From NCBI GenBank assembly GCA_017656335.1, contig JACDOA010000007.1, forward strand, positions 1 to 64,000: 64,000 bases of DNA, in the 5' to 3' direction. Source of the stretch: Thermosipho sp. (in: thermotogales) (GTDB lineage Bacteria > Thermotogota > Thermotogae > Thermotogales > Fervidobacteriaceae). The notes under the pieces were generated by a model. That model had not been told where the DNA came from and did not search any database. It was given only the letters and a program-made list of their open reading frames with translations. A program made the position numbers and the translations under genes. Of the stretch, positions 17,308 to 25,688 are shown in pieces. Each line of letters starts with the position of its first letter. The first letter of the stretch is position 1.

Positions 17308-18714
17308 ATGAAAAAAGTATTTTTTCTTGTCGTTATTACAATACTAGTAATTGCTATATCCGGAACTAGGATAGAAAAAATACCCGCAAGATTTTCTATC
17401 GAAATTTCAAATGAAGTTTTGACATTTAATGGTTTTGGAGTATCTGCGGCATGGTGGGCACAAGAAATAGGGAAAAATTCGGAAGTTATGGAAAAAATTG
17501 TAAGATTATTGTTTAGTAAAAAATATGGTATTGGAATAAACATATATAAGTATTATATTGGCGCTGGTGAGCCAAATAACATAAAGGATTCTTGGAGAAA
17601 AGCTAATACACTTGAAGTTAATCCTGGCATATATGATTTGTCTAGAGATGAAGATGCTTTGAGAGTTCTTAAAAGAGCTTTAGATTTTGATGTGACAAAA
17701 GTTGTTGCTTTTGCATATAGTCCACCTGCTAGAATGACTATTTCTGGATTTGTAGATGGAGGTTTTGATGGTAATTCAAATTTGCGAAGTGATATGTACG
17801 ATGATTTTGCAAAATATTTAATTGATATTGTAGAACTTCTCATTTCAGAAGGTATTCCTGTAACAGAACTTAGTCCTGTTAATGAACCTCAATGGTTTTG
17901 GGATAGTTCGAAAGGCCAGGAGGGAGCTCATTACAGTCCTGATGAGGTTGTGAAATTATTAAGAGAAATCATTAAAGAAGCAGAAAAAAGAAATTTGAAT
18001 ATAAAGATTAACGCACCTGAATCTGGGGAATGGAAAAGTTCTAGAAAATATGCTGACGCAATGTTTACAGATCAATTGATAAACGAAAAAATCTCAGAAT
18101 TTCATGTTCATTCTTATTGGTCAAGTAGTTTGGATAAAAAGCTGTTTGTTAATTATTTAGAACGTAAATATCCAGACAAGAAAATTGTAATGAGTGAATG
18201 GTGTGAAATGGTCAATGGAAGAGATTATTCGATGGATTCAGCTCTAACACTGGCAAGGGAAATAATTGATGATATATTAACTGGAAAAGTTATTGAATGG
18301 CATTATTGGATTGCTGTTTCTAAATATGATTTTAGAGATGGTTTAATATATGTTGATTATGGAGAAGATGGAAATATAAAGAATATTACTCCCACAAAAA
18401 GATTATGGGTGATGGGAAATTTTAGTAAATTTGTTGAGATAGGATCAAAAGTTGTTAATCTTTCATATGAGAAAAATGGATACCTTGAAGCAATTGCTTT
18501 CAAATCACTCAATGAAGAGGAAATAGTTATTGTTATTTTAAATCCATCAGATTTTCCTCATGAGCTCTTTATAGACTTTCAGAATGAGAAATTTAAATTA
18601 TCTAATATGTATGTTACTGACAAAGAACATGATCTTGAGGAAATTAAACTTAGTTCAAGTGAAACAATAACTATTTTTCCTCAAAGTGTATCAACTTTAA
18701 TTTACAAAAAATAA
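17308..18714 (+). CDS. Secreted glycoside hydrolase, GH30-like
   Basis: 468 aa from ATG 17308 (GAGGTGA 8 nt upstream). The signal peptide is MKKVFFLVVITILVIAIS. A (beta/alpha)8 clan A fold follows: FNGFGVSAAWWAQ near the start, AYSPPARMTISG, LSPVNEPQW with the acid/base Glu193, and VMSEWCEM with the nucleophile Glu297. A C-terminal beta-sandwich ends with FPQSVSTLIYKK. The layout matches GH30 glucosylceramidase/xylanase-type enzymes; the exact substrate (beta-glucan, xylan, other) is open. It stands alone, with its own promoter and terminator, 330 nt before the amino-sugar operon. Confidence 0.82.
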   Translation: MKKVFFLVVITILVIAISGTRIEKIPARFSIEISNEVLTFNGFGVSAAWWAQEIGKNSEVMEKIVRLLFSKKYGIGINIYKYYIGAGEPNNIKDSWRKANTLEVNPGIYDLSRDEDALRVLKRALDFDVTKVVAFAYSPPARMTISGFVDGGFDGNSNLRSDMYDDFAKYLIDIVELLISEGIPVTELSPVNEPQWFWDSSKGQEGAHYSPDEVVKLLREIIKEAEKRNLNIKINAPESGEWKSSRKYADAMFTDQLINEKISEFHVHSYWSSSLDKKLFVNYLERKYPDKKIVMSEWCEMVNGRDYSMDSALTLAREIIDDILTGKVIEWHYWIAVSKYDFRDGLIYVDYGEDGNIKNITPTKRLWVMGNFSKFVEIGSKVVNLSYEKNGYLEAIAFKSLNEEEIVIVILNPSDFPHELFIDFQNEKFKLSNMYVTDKEHDLEEIKLSSSETITIFPQSVSTLIYKK

Positions 18715-18844
18715 GATTTTTGAAGAATTGGAAAAATTCATAGAAGGATATGATGCAATATGAAGTTTGAGAAATAGCTTTTTTAATGCATTTTTATAGA
18801 ACTAAAGTTAAACAGAGTAAAAAAAATAATAATAGAAAAAATTA

Positions 18845-18879
18845 AAATCCGTGGAGTTTATATCTCCGCGGATTTTTTT
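18845..18879 (+). terminator. Intrinsic terminator after the GH30-like gene
   Basis: AAATCCGTGGAG (18845-18856) pairs with CTCCGCGGATTT (18864-18875) with one G-U pair, then a U run. A second weaker hairpin follows (AACACTT 18921-18927 with AAGTGTT 18937-18943, then U-rich). The gap 18715-19043 otherwise holds only the promoter and operator of the nanEK operon. Confidence 0.85.
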
Positions 18880-18972
18880 AAAATTGAGAATTATTCATGA
18901 TTATACAGTAAAAAAACAATAACACTTTAATTTTTTAAGTGTTTTTAATTTTTTTATTTTTGAAATATTTTG

Positions 18973-18978
18973 TATAAT
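18973..18978 (+). promoter_or_regulatory. -10 box of the nanEK operon
   Basis: TATAAT at 18973-18978, with a T-rich upstream region and no clear -35. The predicted start point falls inside the inverted-repeat operator that follows. Confidence 0.45.
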
Positions 18979-18981
18979 AAT

Positions 18982-19026
18982 GAAGTAAAATTACATAATT
19001 TCATTATATTTTTGTAATTTTATTTC
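18982..19026 (+). promoter_or_regulatory. Probable RpiR operator, inverted repeat
   Basis: GAAGTAAAATTACA (18982-18995) and TGTAATTTTATTTC (19013-19026) are inverted copies matching at 13 of 14 positions. A smaller palindrome ATAATGAA/TTCATTAT (18977-18984, 19000-19007) is nested with them. The half-site resembles the TGTAATTAAATTACA sites of HexR, another RpiR-family protein. It lies between the -10 box and the ribosome site of nanEK, whose second gene encodes an RpiR regulator. Confidence 0.6.
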
Positions 19027-19043
19027 TTTTAGAGGTGAAAAAT

Positions 19044-20549
19044 GTGATTATTAAACCTTTTTCATTAATTGTTTCCTGTCAAGCATATAATAACGAAGCA
19101 TTAAGAGATTCAAATGTAATAGCAAGAATAGCACTTGCTGCAAAACAAGGTGGTGCTTCTTGTATTAGAGCAAATGGGGCTGAAGATATAAGAATAATAA
19201 AAAAATTAACAGGATTACCGGTAATCGGAATATATAAGGATTTTGAATGCTTAAAAAAATCATGTGCTTTCATAACTGTCAGGAAAAATCAAATCAAAGA
19301 AATAATTGAAGCCGGCGCAGATGTTATTGCTATTGATTGCACGAGAAGGGAAAGGCCCGAATCATTAAAAGAACTGTTTGATTTTGTTAGAAATAATTAT
19401 CCACATGTAGAAATTGTAGCAGATATAGCAGATGTGGAAGATGTAAAGTTAGTTGCACATTTAAAACCCAATTATTTTTCCACAACGCTTTCAGGGTATA
19501 CTGATTACACTGAAAAAGTAGAAAAACCTGATATAAATCTCATAAGGGAAATAAAAAAAGTTACAGATATACCTGTAATTGCTGAAGGTCATTATAAAAT
19601 GCCGGAGGAAATAAGAAATGCATTAATTAAAGGGGCTCATGCTGTTGTAGTTGGGACTGCTATTACTAGACCTCATATAATTACAAAAAGATTTTTTGAG
19701 GCTATTTCAGATTTATCAGAAAATACCAAAATTTTGGGAATAGATATTGGTGGCACTTGGATAAGGATGGAAAAAATCAGTTTAGATAGGAAGATTTTAG
19801 GTAGATATAAAATTAGAAATCCTCAAAATAAGGAAAAAATTTTATCTATTATTTATGAAGTTTTGGCAAAAGAGAGAGATATTACACATATTGGAATTGC
19901 AAGTGCGGGAAGAATAGATGTTGAAAGTGGAATTGTAACCTTTGCGTCAGAAAACATTAAAAATTGGACTGGCGTTAATTTAAAAGAAGAAATATTAAAG
20001 ATGGCCAATATAGAACCAGTTGTTGATAACGATGCTAATGCTGCAACGTTTGCTCAATGGTCTATATCTCAAGAAAAAAATATGGTTTTAATGACAGTTG
20101 GGACTGGAATAGGTTCTGGTGCCATAGTTAATGGAAGATTGTTAAGAGGAAAAAATGGAGGAGCTTTTGAAGTCGGACATATCTTATATCCAGAAAACAA
20201 ATTGATTTGTACTTGTGGAAAGGTTGGATGTATTGAAACCCTTATCAGAGGGGAGAAATTGAGAAAAACATACGAATCAAATAAGGAAGAAGAAAAAGAA
20301 AAATTAGCAAGTAAATATGCATGGTTAATAGATATGATTAAAATGTTTGTTGACTTTGAAAAAATTTATTTATATGGAGTTATAAAAAATTATGGTGAAG
20401 AGTTTTTATGTCGAATAAGAAAACAGTATGAACAGTTATCTTCTTTGAATAACGGACAAGATATTTTATTTTCAAATTTAGATGAATTTGGCGGGGCATA
20501 TGGTGCTGCTCTTGAATCTTTATTTTTAGGGAGGAAAAAGAATGAGTGA
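19044..20549 (+). CDS. Fused ManNAc-6-P 2-epimerase and ROK ManNAc kinase
   Basis: Two enzymes in one 501-aa chain. Residues ~1-228 are NanE, a TIM barrel turning ManNAc-6-P into GlcNAc-6-P (LIVSCQAYNNEALRD, GASCIRANG, IAEGHYKMPEE, GAHAVVVGTAITRP). Residues ~232-501 are a ROK kinase of NanK type: phosphate loop DIGGTW (234-239), VVDNDANAA with catalytic Asp330, GTGIGSGAIVNG, and the zinc motif CTCGKVGC (389-396). GTG 19044 is chosen for its AGAGGTGA site. The product order is kinase then epimerase, so the fusion could channel ManNAc to GlcNAc-6-P. No sialate lyase is nearby, so free ManNAc rather than sialic acid is the likely input (inference). Confidence 0.93.
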   Translation: MIIKPFSLIVSCQAYNNEALRDSNVIARIALAAKQGGASCIRANGAEDIRIIKKLTGLPVIGIYKDFECLKKSCAFITVRKNQIKEIIEAGADVIAIDCTRRERPESLKELFDFVRNNYPHVEIVADIADVEDVKLVAHLKPNYFSTTLSGYTDYTEKVEKPDINLIREIKKVTDIPVIAEGHYKMPEEIRNALIKGAHAVVVGTAITRPHIITKRFFEAISDLSENTKILGIDIGGTWIRMEKISLDRKILGRYKIRNPQNKEKILSIIYEVLAKERDITHIGIASAGRIDVESGIVTFASENIKNWTGVNLKEEILKMANIEPVVDNDANAATFAQWSISQEKNMVLMTVGTGIGSGAIVNGRLLRGKNGGAFEVGHILYPENKLICTCGKVGCIETLIRGEKLRKTYESNKEEEKEKLASKYAWLIDMIKMFVDFEKIYLYGVIKNYGEEFLCRIRKQYEQLSSLNNGQDILFSNLDEFGGAYGAALESLFLGRKKNE

Positions 20550-21387
20550 AGTCATAACTTTAATTAAACATAGGATGAATGATTTAACAAAATCAGAAAG
20601 TAAAATTGCTCAATTTGTTCTTGAAAATCCTAGTATGGTAATTAAATTAACTGTTAATGAACTTGCTAATATGTGTAGCATAAGTGATGCAACAGTTATA
20701 AGATTTATAAGAAAATTAGGTTTTGAGACTTTTCAGGAATTCAAATTTTCAATTGCAAAAGAAGATCTGAAAAATATTGAAGAAGAAAAAGAATTAGAAA
20801 TTTTTCAGGATGATTCACCGGAAGATATCTTAAGAAAAATCACTTTGTCTTCATTAAAAACAATAGAAAATACCTCAAAGATCACCAATCTAGATGATTA
20901 TCTGAAATTAGCTCATGCAATTCGTTCAGCAAATAAAATTTGTATTTTTGGAGTGGGTGCTTCAGGAGCTATTGCAACATTTTTGCAATATAAACTTACA
21001 CGAAGTGGTTATCCAGCAGTAGCAATTACAGATCCCCATATGCAGGCAATTTTATCGGCTAATATGAATTCAAAAGATTTAGCAATTGGAATAAGCCAAA
21101 GTGGTTCAACAAGAGATACAGTTGATTCACTTGCTATAGCAAAAAGACACGGTGCATTAACAGCTGCTATTACGGAGCATAGAAATTCGCCAATAGCTAA
21201 ATATTCTTCAATAATTATAGAAATTTTCTCTAGTGAAAATCCTATAAAAAATAGCGCAGGACGTTCTGTATTAGCTCAGATTTTTTCAATAGAGATTTTA
21301 ATTGGAATATTGCAATCTTTGGATTATGAAAAAAGCATTAAATACGGTGAAGAAACTGCAAAAGCTGTGATAAAGAAGCTTTATTAG
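20542..21387 (+). CDS. RpiR/MurR family transcriptional regulator
   Basis: 281 aa. N-terminal HTH_6 domain at ~1-77 (LTKSESKIAQFVLENP, SISDATVIRFIRKLGF) and C-terminal SIS sugar-phosphate sensing domain at ~125-250 (FGVGASGAIATFLQYKL, IGISQSGSTRDTVDSL). Members bind DNA and respond to phosphosugars; here GlcNAc-6-P, ManNAc-6-P or GlcN-6-P would be logical effectors (inference). It overlaps nanEK by 8 nt and is probably autoregulated through the inverted repeat at 18982-19026. Confidence 0.94.
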   Translation: MSEVITLIKHRMNDLTKSESKIAQFVLENPSMVIKLTVNELANMCSISDATVIRFIRKLGFETFQEFKFSIAKEDLKNIEEEKELEIFQDDSPEDILRKITLSSLKTIENTSKITNLDDYLKLAHAIRSANKICIFGVGASGAIATFLQYKLTRSGYPAVAITDPHMQAILSANMNSKDLAIGISQSGSTRDTVDSLAIAKRHGALTAAITEHRNSPIAKYSSIIIEIFSSENPIKNSAGRSVLAQIFSIEILIGILQSLDYEKSIKYGEETAKAVIKKLY

Positions 21388-21398
21388 GGAGGGGTTTC

Positions 21399-22646
21399 AT
21401 GCATTTTGATGTAGCAGTATTTGGCGGAGGTATTTCTGGTGTAAGCGCAGCAGTAAATGCCTTTCGTATGGGGAAAAAAGTGATATTAATTGAACAGAGT
21501 TTTACAGTAGGTGGAAGTGCAACTTCTGGATTGGTAAATCCTTTCATGAGATACTGGCTAGATGACAAAATATTAGCTGGAGATTTTTTTCAGGAGATTT
21601 TGGATGATCTAAAAAAATATAATGGAAGGTTTGAAAATACCTTTGATTCAGAGATATTAAAAATAATTTTGTTTGAAAAACTTGAAGGGGTTACTTTGCT
21701 TTTTAGAGCAATGCCAATTGAAGTTATAAAGAATGGAAATTATATAGAAAAGGTTGTTGTACAGACAAGTGTGGGTAATAAGTATGAAATAAATGCAAAT
21801 TTATATATAGATGCAACTGGAGATTCAAGTTTATCGTATTTATCTGGTTGTAAAACATTTTCTGGTGATGAAAATGGAAACAATCAGGCTGCAACTTTAA
21901 TGTTTACTATTTCAAATGTCGATTTCAAAAAAGTTAGAGAAAGCATTAGAAATGATCCAGATAATTTTTATAAGTGGGTTTCTCCTGATTCCAAGGTTTT
22001 GTCAGTAGCCGGATATTTCAAGGAGGTGAAAAGGGCTAAGAAGGAAGGGTTTTCATATCCCAATGATTATTTCTTTTTTATACAACTTCCAGGTAATGGA
22101 AGAGTTACGGTTAATACAACACACATAGGAATAAATGCAACAGATGAATTTGAAATATCTGAAGCAATGAAAATTGCTCACAAACAAGTATATCAGGTGT
22201 TTGATTTTGCAAAAAAATATGTATCTGGATTTAAAGATAGTTATATAGAAAAGATAGCTTGTTTATTAGGTATAAGGGAAAGTAGGAGAGCAGAAGGAAT
22301 GTATGTTTTCAAGGGAAAAGATGTTGTTGATAAGTCAAAATTTGATGATGGAGTTATAAAAGCTTGCTATGGAGTGGATGTACATAAAAAAGAGCAGGTT
22401 ATAGACGAAAATGAAAAAAATTCTGTTCCAAAATACGAAGATTATTATGAAATACCAATTCGCTCTCTGATTTCCAGAGAAATCAAGAATTTAGCAGTTA
22501 TAGGAAGAGGGTTTTCTTCTGATTTTTTTGGCCAATCAGCAGCAAGAATCATACCTACTTGTGTTGATATGGGAGAAGTTGTTGGTAAATTAGCAGGAAA
22601 AGTAAAAAAAGATTTTCATGAATTATTTGAAGATTCAAGAAATTAA
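21399..22646 (+). CDS. FAD-dependent oxidoreductase (FAD_oxidored family)
   Basis: 415 aa with an N-terminal Rossmann FAD site (VAVFGGGISGVSAAVNAF, Gly9/11/14, with Glu at the end of strand 2 in VILIEQ), then VGGSATSGLVNPFM, and a second FAD contact IDATGDSSLSYLSG. The C-terminus has GRGFSSDFFGQSAARIIPTC. This is the pattern of Pfam FAD_oxidored proteins, often found beside glycan-use genes with poorly known reactions. No signal peptide, so it is cytoplasmic. Starts at ATG 21399 behind GGGAGGGG. In this operon it may oxidise an imported sugar or glycoside (inference). Confidence 0.85.
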   Translation: MHFDVAVFGGGISGVSAAVNAFRMGKKVILIEQSFTVGGSATSGLVNPFMRYWLDDKILAGDFFQEILDDLKKYNGRFENTFDSEILKIILFEKLEGVTLLFRAMPIEVIKNGNYIEKVVVQTSVGNKYEINANLYIDATGDSSLSYLSGCKTFSGDENGNNQAATLMFTISNVDFKKVRESIRNDPDNFYKWVSPDSKVLSVAGYFKEVKRAKKEGFSYPNDYFFFIQLPGNGRVTVNTTHIGINATDEFEISEAMKIAHKQVYQVFDFAKKYVSGFKDSYIEKIACLLGIRESRRAEGMYVFKGKDVVDKSKFDDGVIKACYGVDVHKKEQVIDENEKNSVPKYEDYYEIPIRSLISREIKNLAVIGRGFSSDFFGQSAARIIPTCVDMGEVVGKLAGKVKKDFHELFEDSRN

Positions 22647-22666
22647 TTTTAAAGGGGGGAGTTAAG

Positions 22667-23911
22667 GTGAAAAAGTTAGTTCTAGTGTTTTTGGTTGTTT
22701 TAGCAGTTTTAAGTTTTTCAAAAGTAACAATTGAATTCTGGACATTGTCTTTAAGTCCAACATTTGATGATTATATTAATGCTATCATCAAGGATTTTGA
22801 AGCGCAAAATCCAGATATTGATGTAAAATGGTTGGATGTTCCATATGGAGCAGCGGTTCAAAAATTTACTGCAGCAGTTACGGCAAAACAAGCTCCAGAT
22901 GTAATGAATCTTAACACAACCTGGGCAATTGATTTTGCTGCACAAGGTGCACTTCTTCCATTAGATGAATATTTAACAGAAAATGAAAAGAATTTATACT
23001 GGGAAAAACTCTGGAATTCCACTGTAATTGATGGAAAATCGTATGCTTTTCCTTGGTATGCGTCAATTCCAATTTTAATGTATAACAGAGATTTCTTTGG
23101 AAAAGCAGGTCTTGATCCAGATAATCCTCCAAAAACTTGGGATGAAGTATTTAAATACTCAAGAATTATAAGAGCGAATTTGGATATTTACGGATTTGAA
23201 CCCAATATTATTGCAGTTGATGAGCTTCTTCTTGAAGGTATTCCTATTGTTACACCAGATGGTAAAAAAGCGGCATTTAATACACCTGAAGCAGTTGCAA
23301 AATTAGAATGGTTCCAGAAAGCATATAGGGAAAATTTAATGCCAAGAAGTTTAGGAGGATATGGTGAAGGTCGACAATTGTTTGAAGCTGGGAAACTTGC
23401 AATGTATCCAGCAGGGCTTACGATGTTAAAACATATTGAAACTAATAGTCCTGATATATATAAAGTTACAGATGTTGCTGCATATCCAGTAGGTAAAGCT
23501 GGAATAATAAAGGCATCATTGATGAATTTCGTTATACCAATTACTACAAAACATCCAAAAGAAGCAGTTAAATTTGCTTTATTTATTACATCACCTAAAT
23601 GGCAAATTGAATTTAGTAAATATGCTACAATTCTTCCTTCAACAAAGCAAGGTTTAGAAACAAGTGAGGAATTCATGGAAAGGGCCAAAAAAGGAGATTT
23701 GAATGCAAAAGCTATGCTTATGGCAAGTAAATCAATGGAAAAAGCTGTTGATTTGAATGCCATTACCGTACATCATATTCCTTCAGATAAATATTCACAA
23801 GTTAGAAAAGTTCTTCAAGATTACTGGCTGAAAGCAATCAAGGGTGAGTATAGTGCACAAGAAGCTTTAGATTTGGCTGAAAAGGAAATCAACGAAATAC
23901 TTGCTAATTAG
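22667..23911 (+). CDS. ABC transporter sugar-binding protein
   Basis: 414 aa, with signal peptide MKKLVLVFLVVLAVLSFSK and a family 1 extracellular solute-binding fold: VTIEFWTLSLSPTFDDY, FEAQNPDIDVKWLDVPY, KQAPDVMNLNTTW, YAFPWYASIPILMYNRDFF, PPKTWDEVF. It starts at GTG with GGGGGGAG upstream. The ligand cannot be read directly; N-acetylated amino sugars or their oligosaccharides would fit the catabolic enzymes in the operon (inference). A strong hairpin follows, as after the other two binding-protein genes in this window. Confidence 0.92.
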   Translation: MKKLVLVFLVVLAVLSFSKVTIEFWTLSLSPTFDDYINAIIKDFEAQNPDIDVKWLDVPYGAAVQKFTAAVTAKQAPDVMNLNTTWAIDFAAQGALLPLDEYLTENEKNLYWEKLWNSTVIDGKSYAFPWYASIPILMYNRDFFGKAGLDPDNPPKTWDEVFKYSRIIRANLDIYGFEPNIIAVDELLLEGIPIVTPDGKKAAFNTPEAVAKLEWFQKAYRENLMPRSLGGYGEGRQLFEAGKLAMYPAGLTMLKHIETNSPDIYKVTDVAAYPVGKAGIIKASLMNFVIPITTKHPKEAVKFALFITSPKWQIEFSKYATILPSTKQGLETSEEFMERAKKGDLNAKAMLMASKSMEKAVDLNAITVHHIPSDKYSQVRKVLQDYWLKAIKGEYSAQEALDLAEKEINEILAN

Positions 23912-23919
23912 TATCAACT

Positions 23920-23949
23920 AGGGAAGGAGAAGCTCTCCTTCCCCTTTTT
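23920..23949 (+). terminator. Terminator or attenuating hairpin after the binding-protein gene
   Basis: GGGAAGGAGA (23920-23929) pairs with TCTCCTTCCC (23933-23942), then CC and five T. Strong enough for partial termination, giving more binding protein than permease. Confidence 0.8.
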
Positions 23950-23972
23950 AGTAAACTAAAGGTGGTGTTGTG

Positions 23973-24848
23973 ATGAAGTCAAGAAAGATGCAAGTGTATT
24001 TTATAGTATTTCTCTTTCTAGGAATCCCACTTTTATTATTAGGAATATTTACCTACTACCCTATTATAAGAGGAGTTTTCTTGTCTTTTACAAAATATAA
24101 TATGCTTCTTGGTACTGCAAAGTGGGTAGGATTTGAAAATTATAAAGCTTTGTTTAAAGATAAGTACTTCTACACAGCTTTGCAAAATATCATGAAATAC
24201 TTAATTGTTGTTCCTTTTATCCAATTTTTCTCAATCTTATTAGCTATTTTAGTAAATCAGAAGATACCAGGAATAAAATTTTTCAGAACTCTTTTTTATG
24301 TACCTGTTATTACTGGTTCTGTAATAGTTAGTATGGCTTGGAAATGGATTTTTAATGTTGATGGATTATTAAATTATACCTTACTAAATTTAGGATTAAT
24401 CAAGGAGCCGATTTTATGGCTAACTGATTCTCATCTTGCAATTTATTCAGCAATGTTTGTCACTTTCTGGCGTGGACTCGGATATTATATGGTAATTTAT
24501 CTTGCAGGTTTGCAAAATATTCCTTCCGATGTGTATGAAGCAGCAAAAATAGATGGAGCGAATTCAAAACAGATTCTTTTTAAAATTACCCTTCCATTGT
24601 TGAGACCTACTATGTTATTTTGTTTTATAATTTCGACACTTGCCGCTTTAAAAGTTTTCGAAGAAATATACCTTTTAACACAAGGTGCATCAGGTACTGC
24701 AACTATGATGTATTTGATTTATGATTATGCATTTGTAAGATATAAATTTGGTATATCTGCTGCAGCTTCGGTTATATTCTCTTTTATTTTGTTAATATTT
24801 ACCATAATTAACTTTAAATTCTTCGGTTTGGGTGGTGAAAAAAGATGA
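23973..24848 (+). CDS. Sugar ABC transporter permease, MalF family
   Basis: 291 aa with about six membrane segments and the EAA loop EAAKIDGANSKQILF near residue 190. The N-terminus has no long periplasmic extension. ATG 23973 and GTG 23970 are both possible; GGTGGTG spacing favours the ATG. It overlaps the next permease by 4 nt. It imports the ligand bound by the product of 22667-23911. There is no ATPase gene in the operon. Confidence 0.93.
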   Translation: MKSRKMQVYFIVFLFLGIPLLLLGIFTYYPIIRGVFLSFTKYNMLLGTAKWVGFENYKALFKDKYFYTALQNIMKYLIVVPFIQFFSILLAILVNQKIPGIKFFRTLFYVPVITGSVIVSMAWKWIFNVDGLLNYTLLNLGLIKEPILWLTDSHLAIYSAMFVTFWRGLGYYMVIYLAGLQNIPSDVYEAAKIDGANSKQILFKITLPLLRPTMLFCFIISTLAALKVFEEIYLLTQGASGTATMMYLIYDYAFVRYKFGISAAASVIFSFILLIFTIINFKFFGLGGEKR

Positions 24849-25672
24849 GAAAAAAAAGAAAAATAATAAAGTATGTTTTAACATATATTATTTTAATTGC
24901 TTTGGCACTGTTTTTTACTTTCCCTTTTCTTTGGGTTATTTCAACTTCATTTAAAGGACCAGAAAACATATTTACCTGGCCTCCAGAATGGATTCCGAAA
25001 AAACCAACAATTGAAAATTATATAGCTGTATTTAAGAAAATACCAATGGCTAAATATTTTTTGAATACATTAATAATAACATCATTAGGTGTGATTTTTC
25101 AGGTCATTTTTGCTTCTCTTGCAGCTTATCCTCTTGCAAGACTTAATTGGAAGGGTAAAAATTTGGTGTTTAAATTAATTTTACTGCCTATGCTTATACC
25201 GATGCAAGGAGCATTAATTGTAAATTTTATAACAATTATTAAACTAGGACTTTATAATACTTATTTAGGCGTTGTTCTTCCCAGTGCGGTAACCATATTT
25301 GGAATATTTTTAATGAGACAACATTATCTTTCAATCCCAGCCGAACTTGAAGATGCTGCTAGAATAGATGGCTGTAATGAATTTCAGGTATTTTGGAAAA
25401 TATCATTTCCTTTGGTAAGACCAGCAACTTCTGCACTTGCAATTTTTGCTTTTACAGCTTACTGGAATTCTTTTCTCTGGCCTTTAATTGTTTTAAATTC
25501 TCCTGATAAATATCCTGTGCAGGTTGGACTTGCACAATTGAGTAGCTCATTTGAGCCTAATTTTAGAATAGCTTCTGCTGCAATTGTATTGGTAATGGTT
25601 CCTATTTTGGTCTTTTTCTATTTCACACAAAGATTTTTTATTGAAGGTTATAAAGGTGCAGTAGTTAAATAA
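24845..25672 (+). CDS. Sugar ABC transporter permease, MalG family
   Basis: 275 aa with about six membrane segments, the EAA loop DAARIDGCNEFQVFW near residue 175 and the typical MalG-type ending FFIEGYKGAVVK. It starts at ATG inside the previous stop. Forms the heterodimeric channel with the MalF-type partner. The cognate ATPase must come from elsewhere. Confidence 0.93.
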   Translation: MRKKRKIIKYVLTYIILIALALFFTFPFLWVISTSFKGPENIFTWPPEWIPKKPTIENYIAVFKKIPMAKYFLNTLIITSLGVIFQVIFASLAAYPLARLNWKGKNLVFKLILLPMLIPMQGALIVNFITIIKLGLYNTYLGVVLPSAVTIFGIFLMRQHYLSIPAELEDAARIDGCNEFQVFWKISFPLVRPATSALAIFAFTAYWNSFLWPLIVLNSPDKYPVQVGLAQLSSSFEPNFRIASAAIVLVMVPILVFFYFTQRFFIEGYKGAVVK

Positions 25673-25688
25673 ATGAAGGGGTGCTAAT

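Noticed and set aside
19044-20549. Sialic acid catabolism as the role of the NanE-NanK fusion
   Set aside because: No NanA lyase, sialidase or sialic-acid transporter type is present in the operon; ManNAc itself is the simpler substrate.
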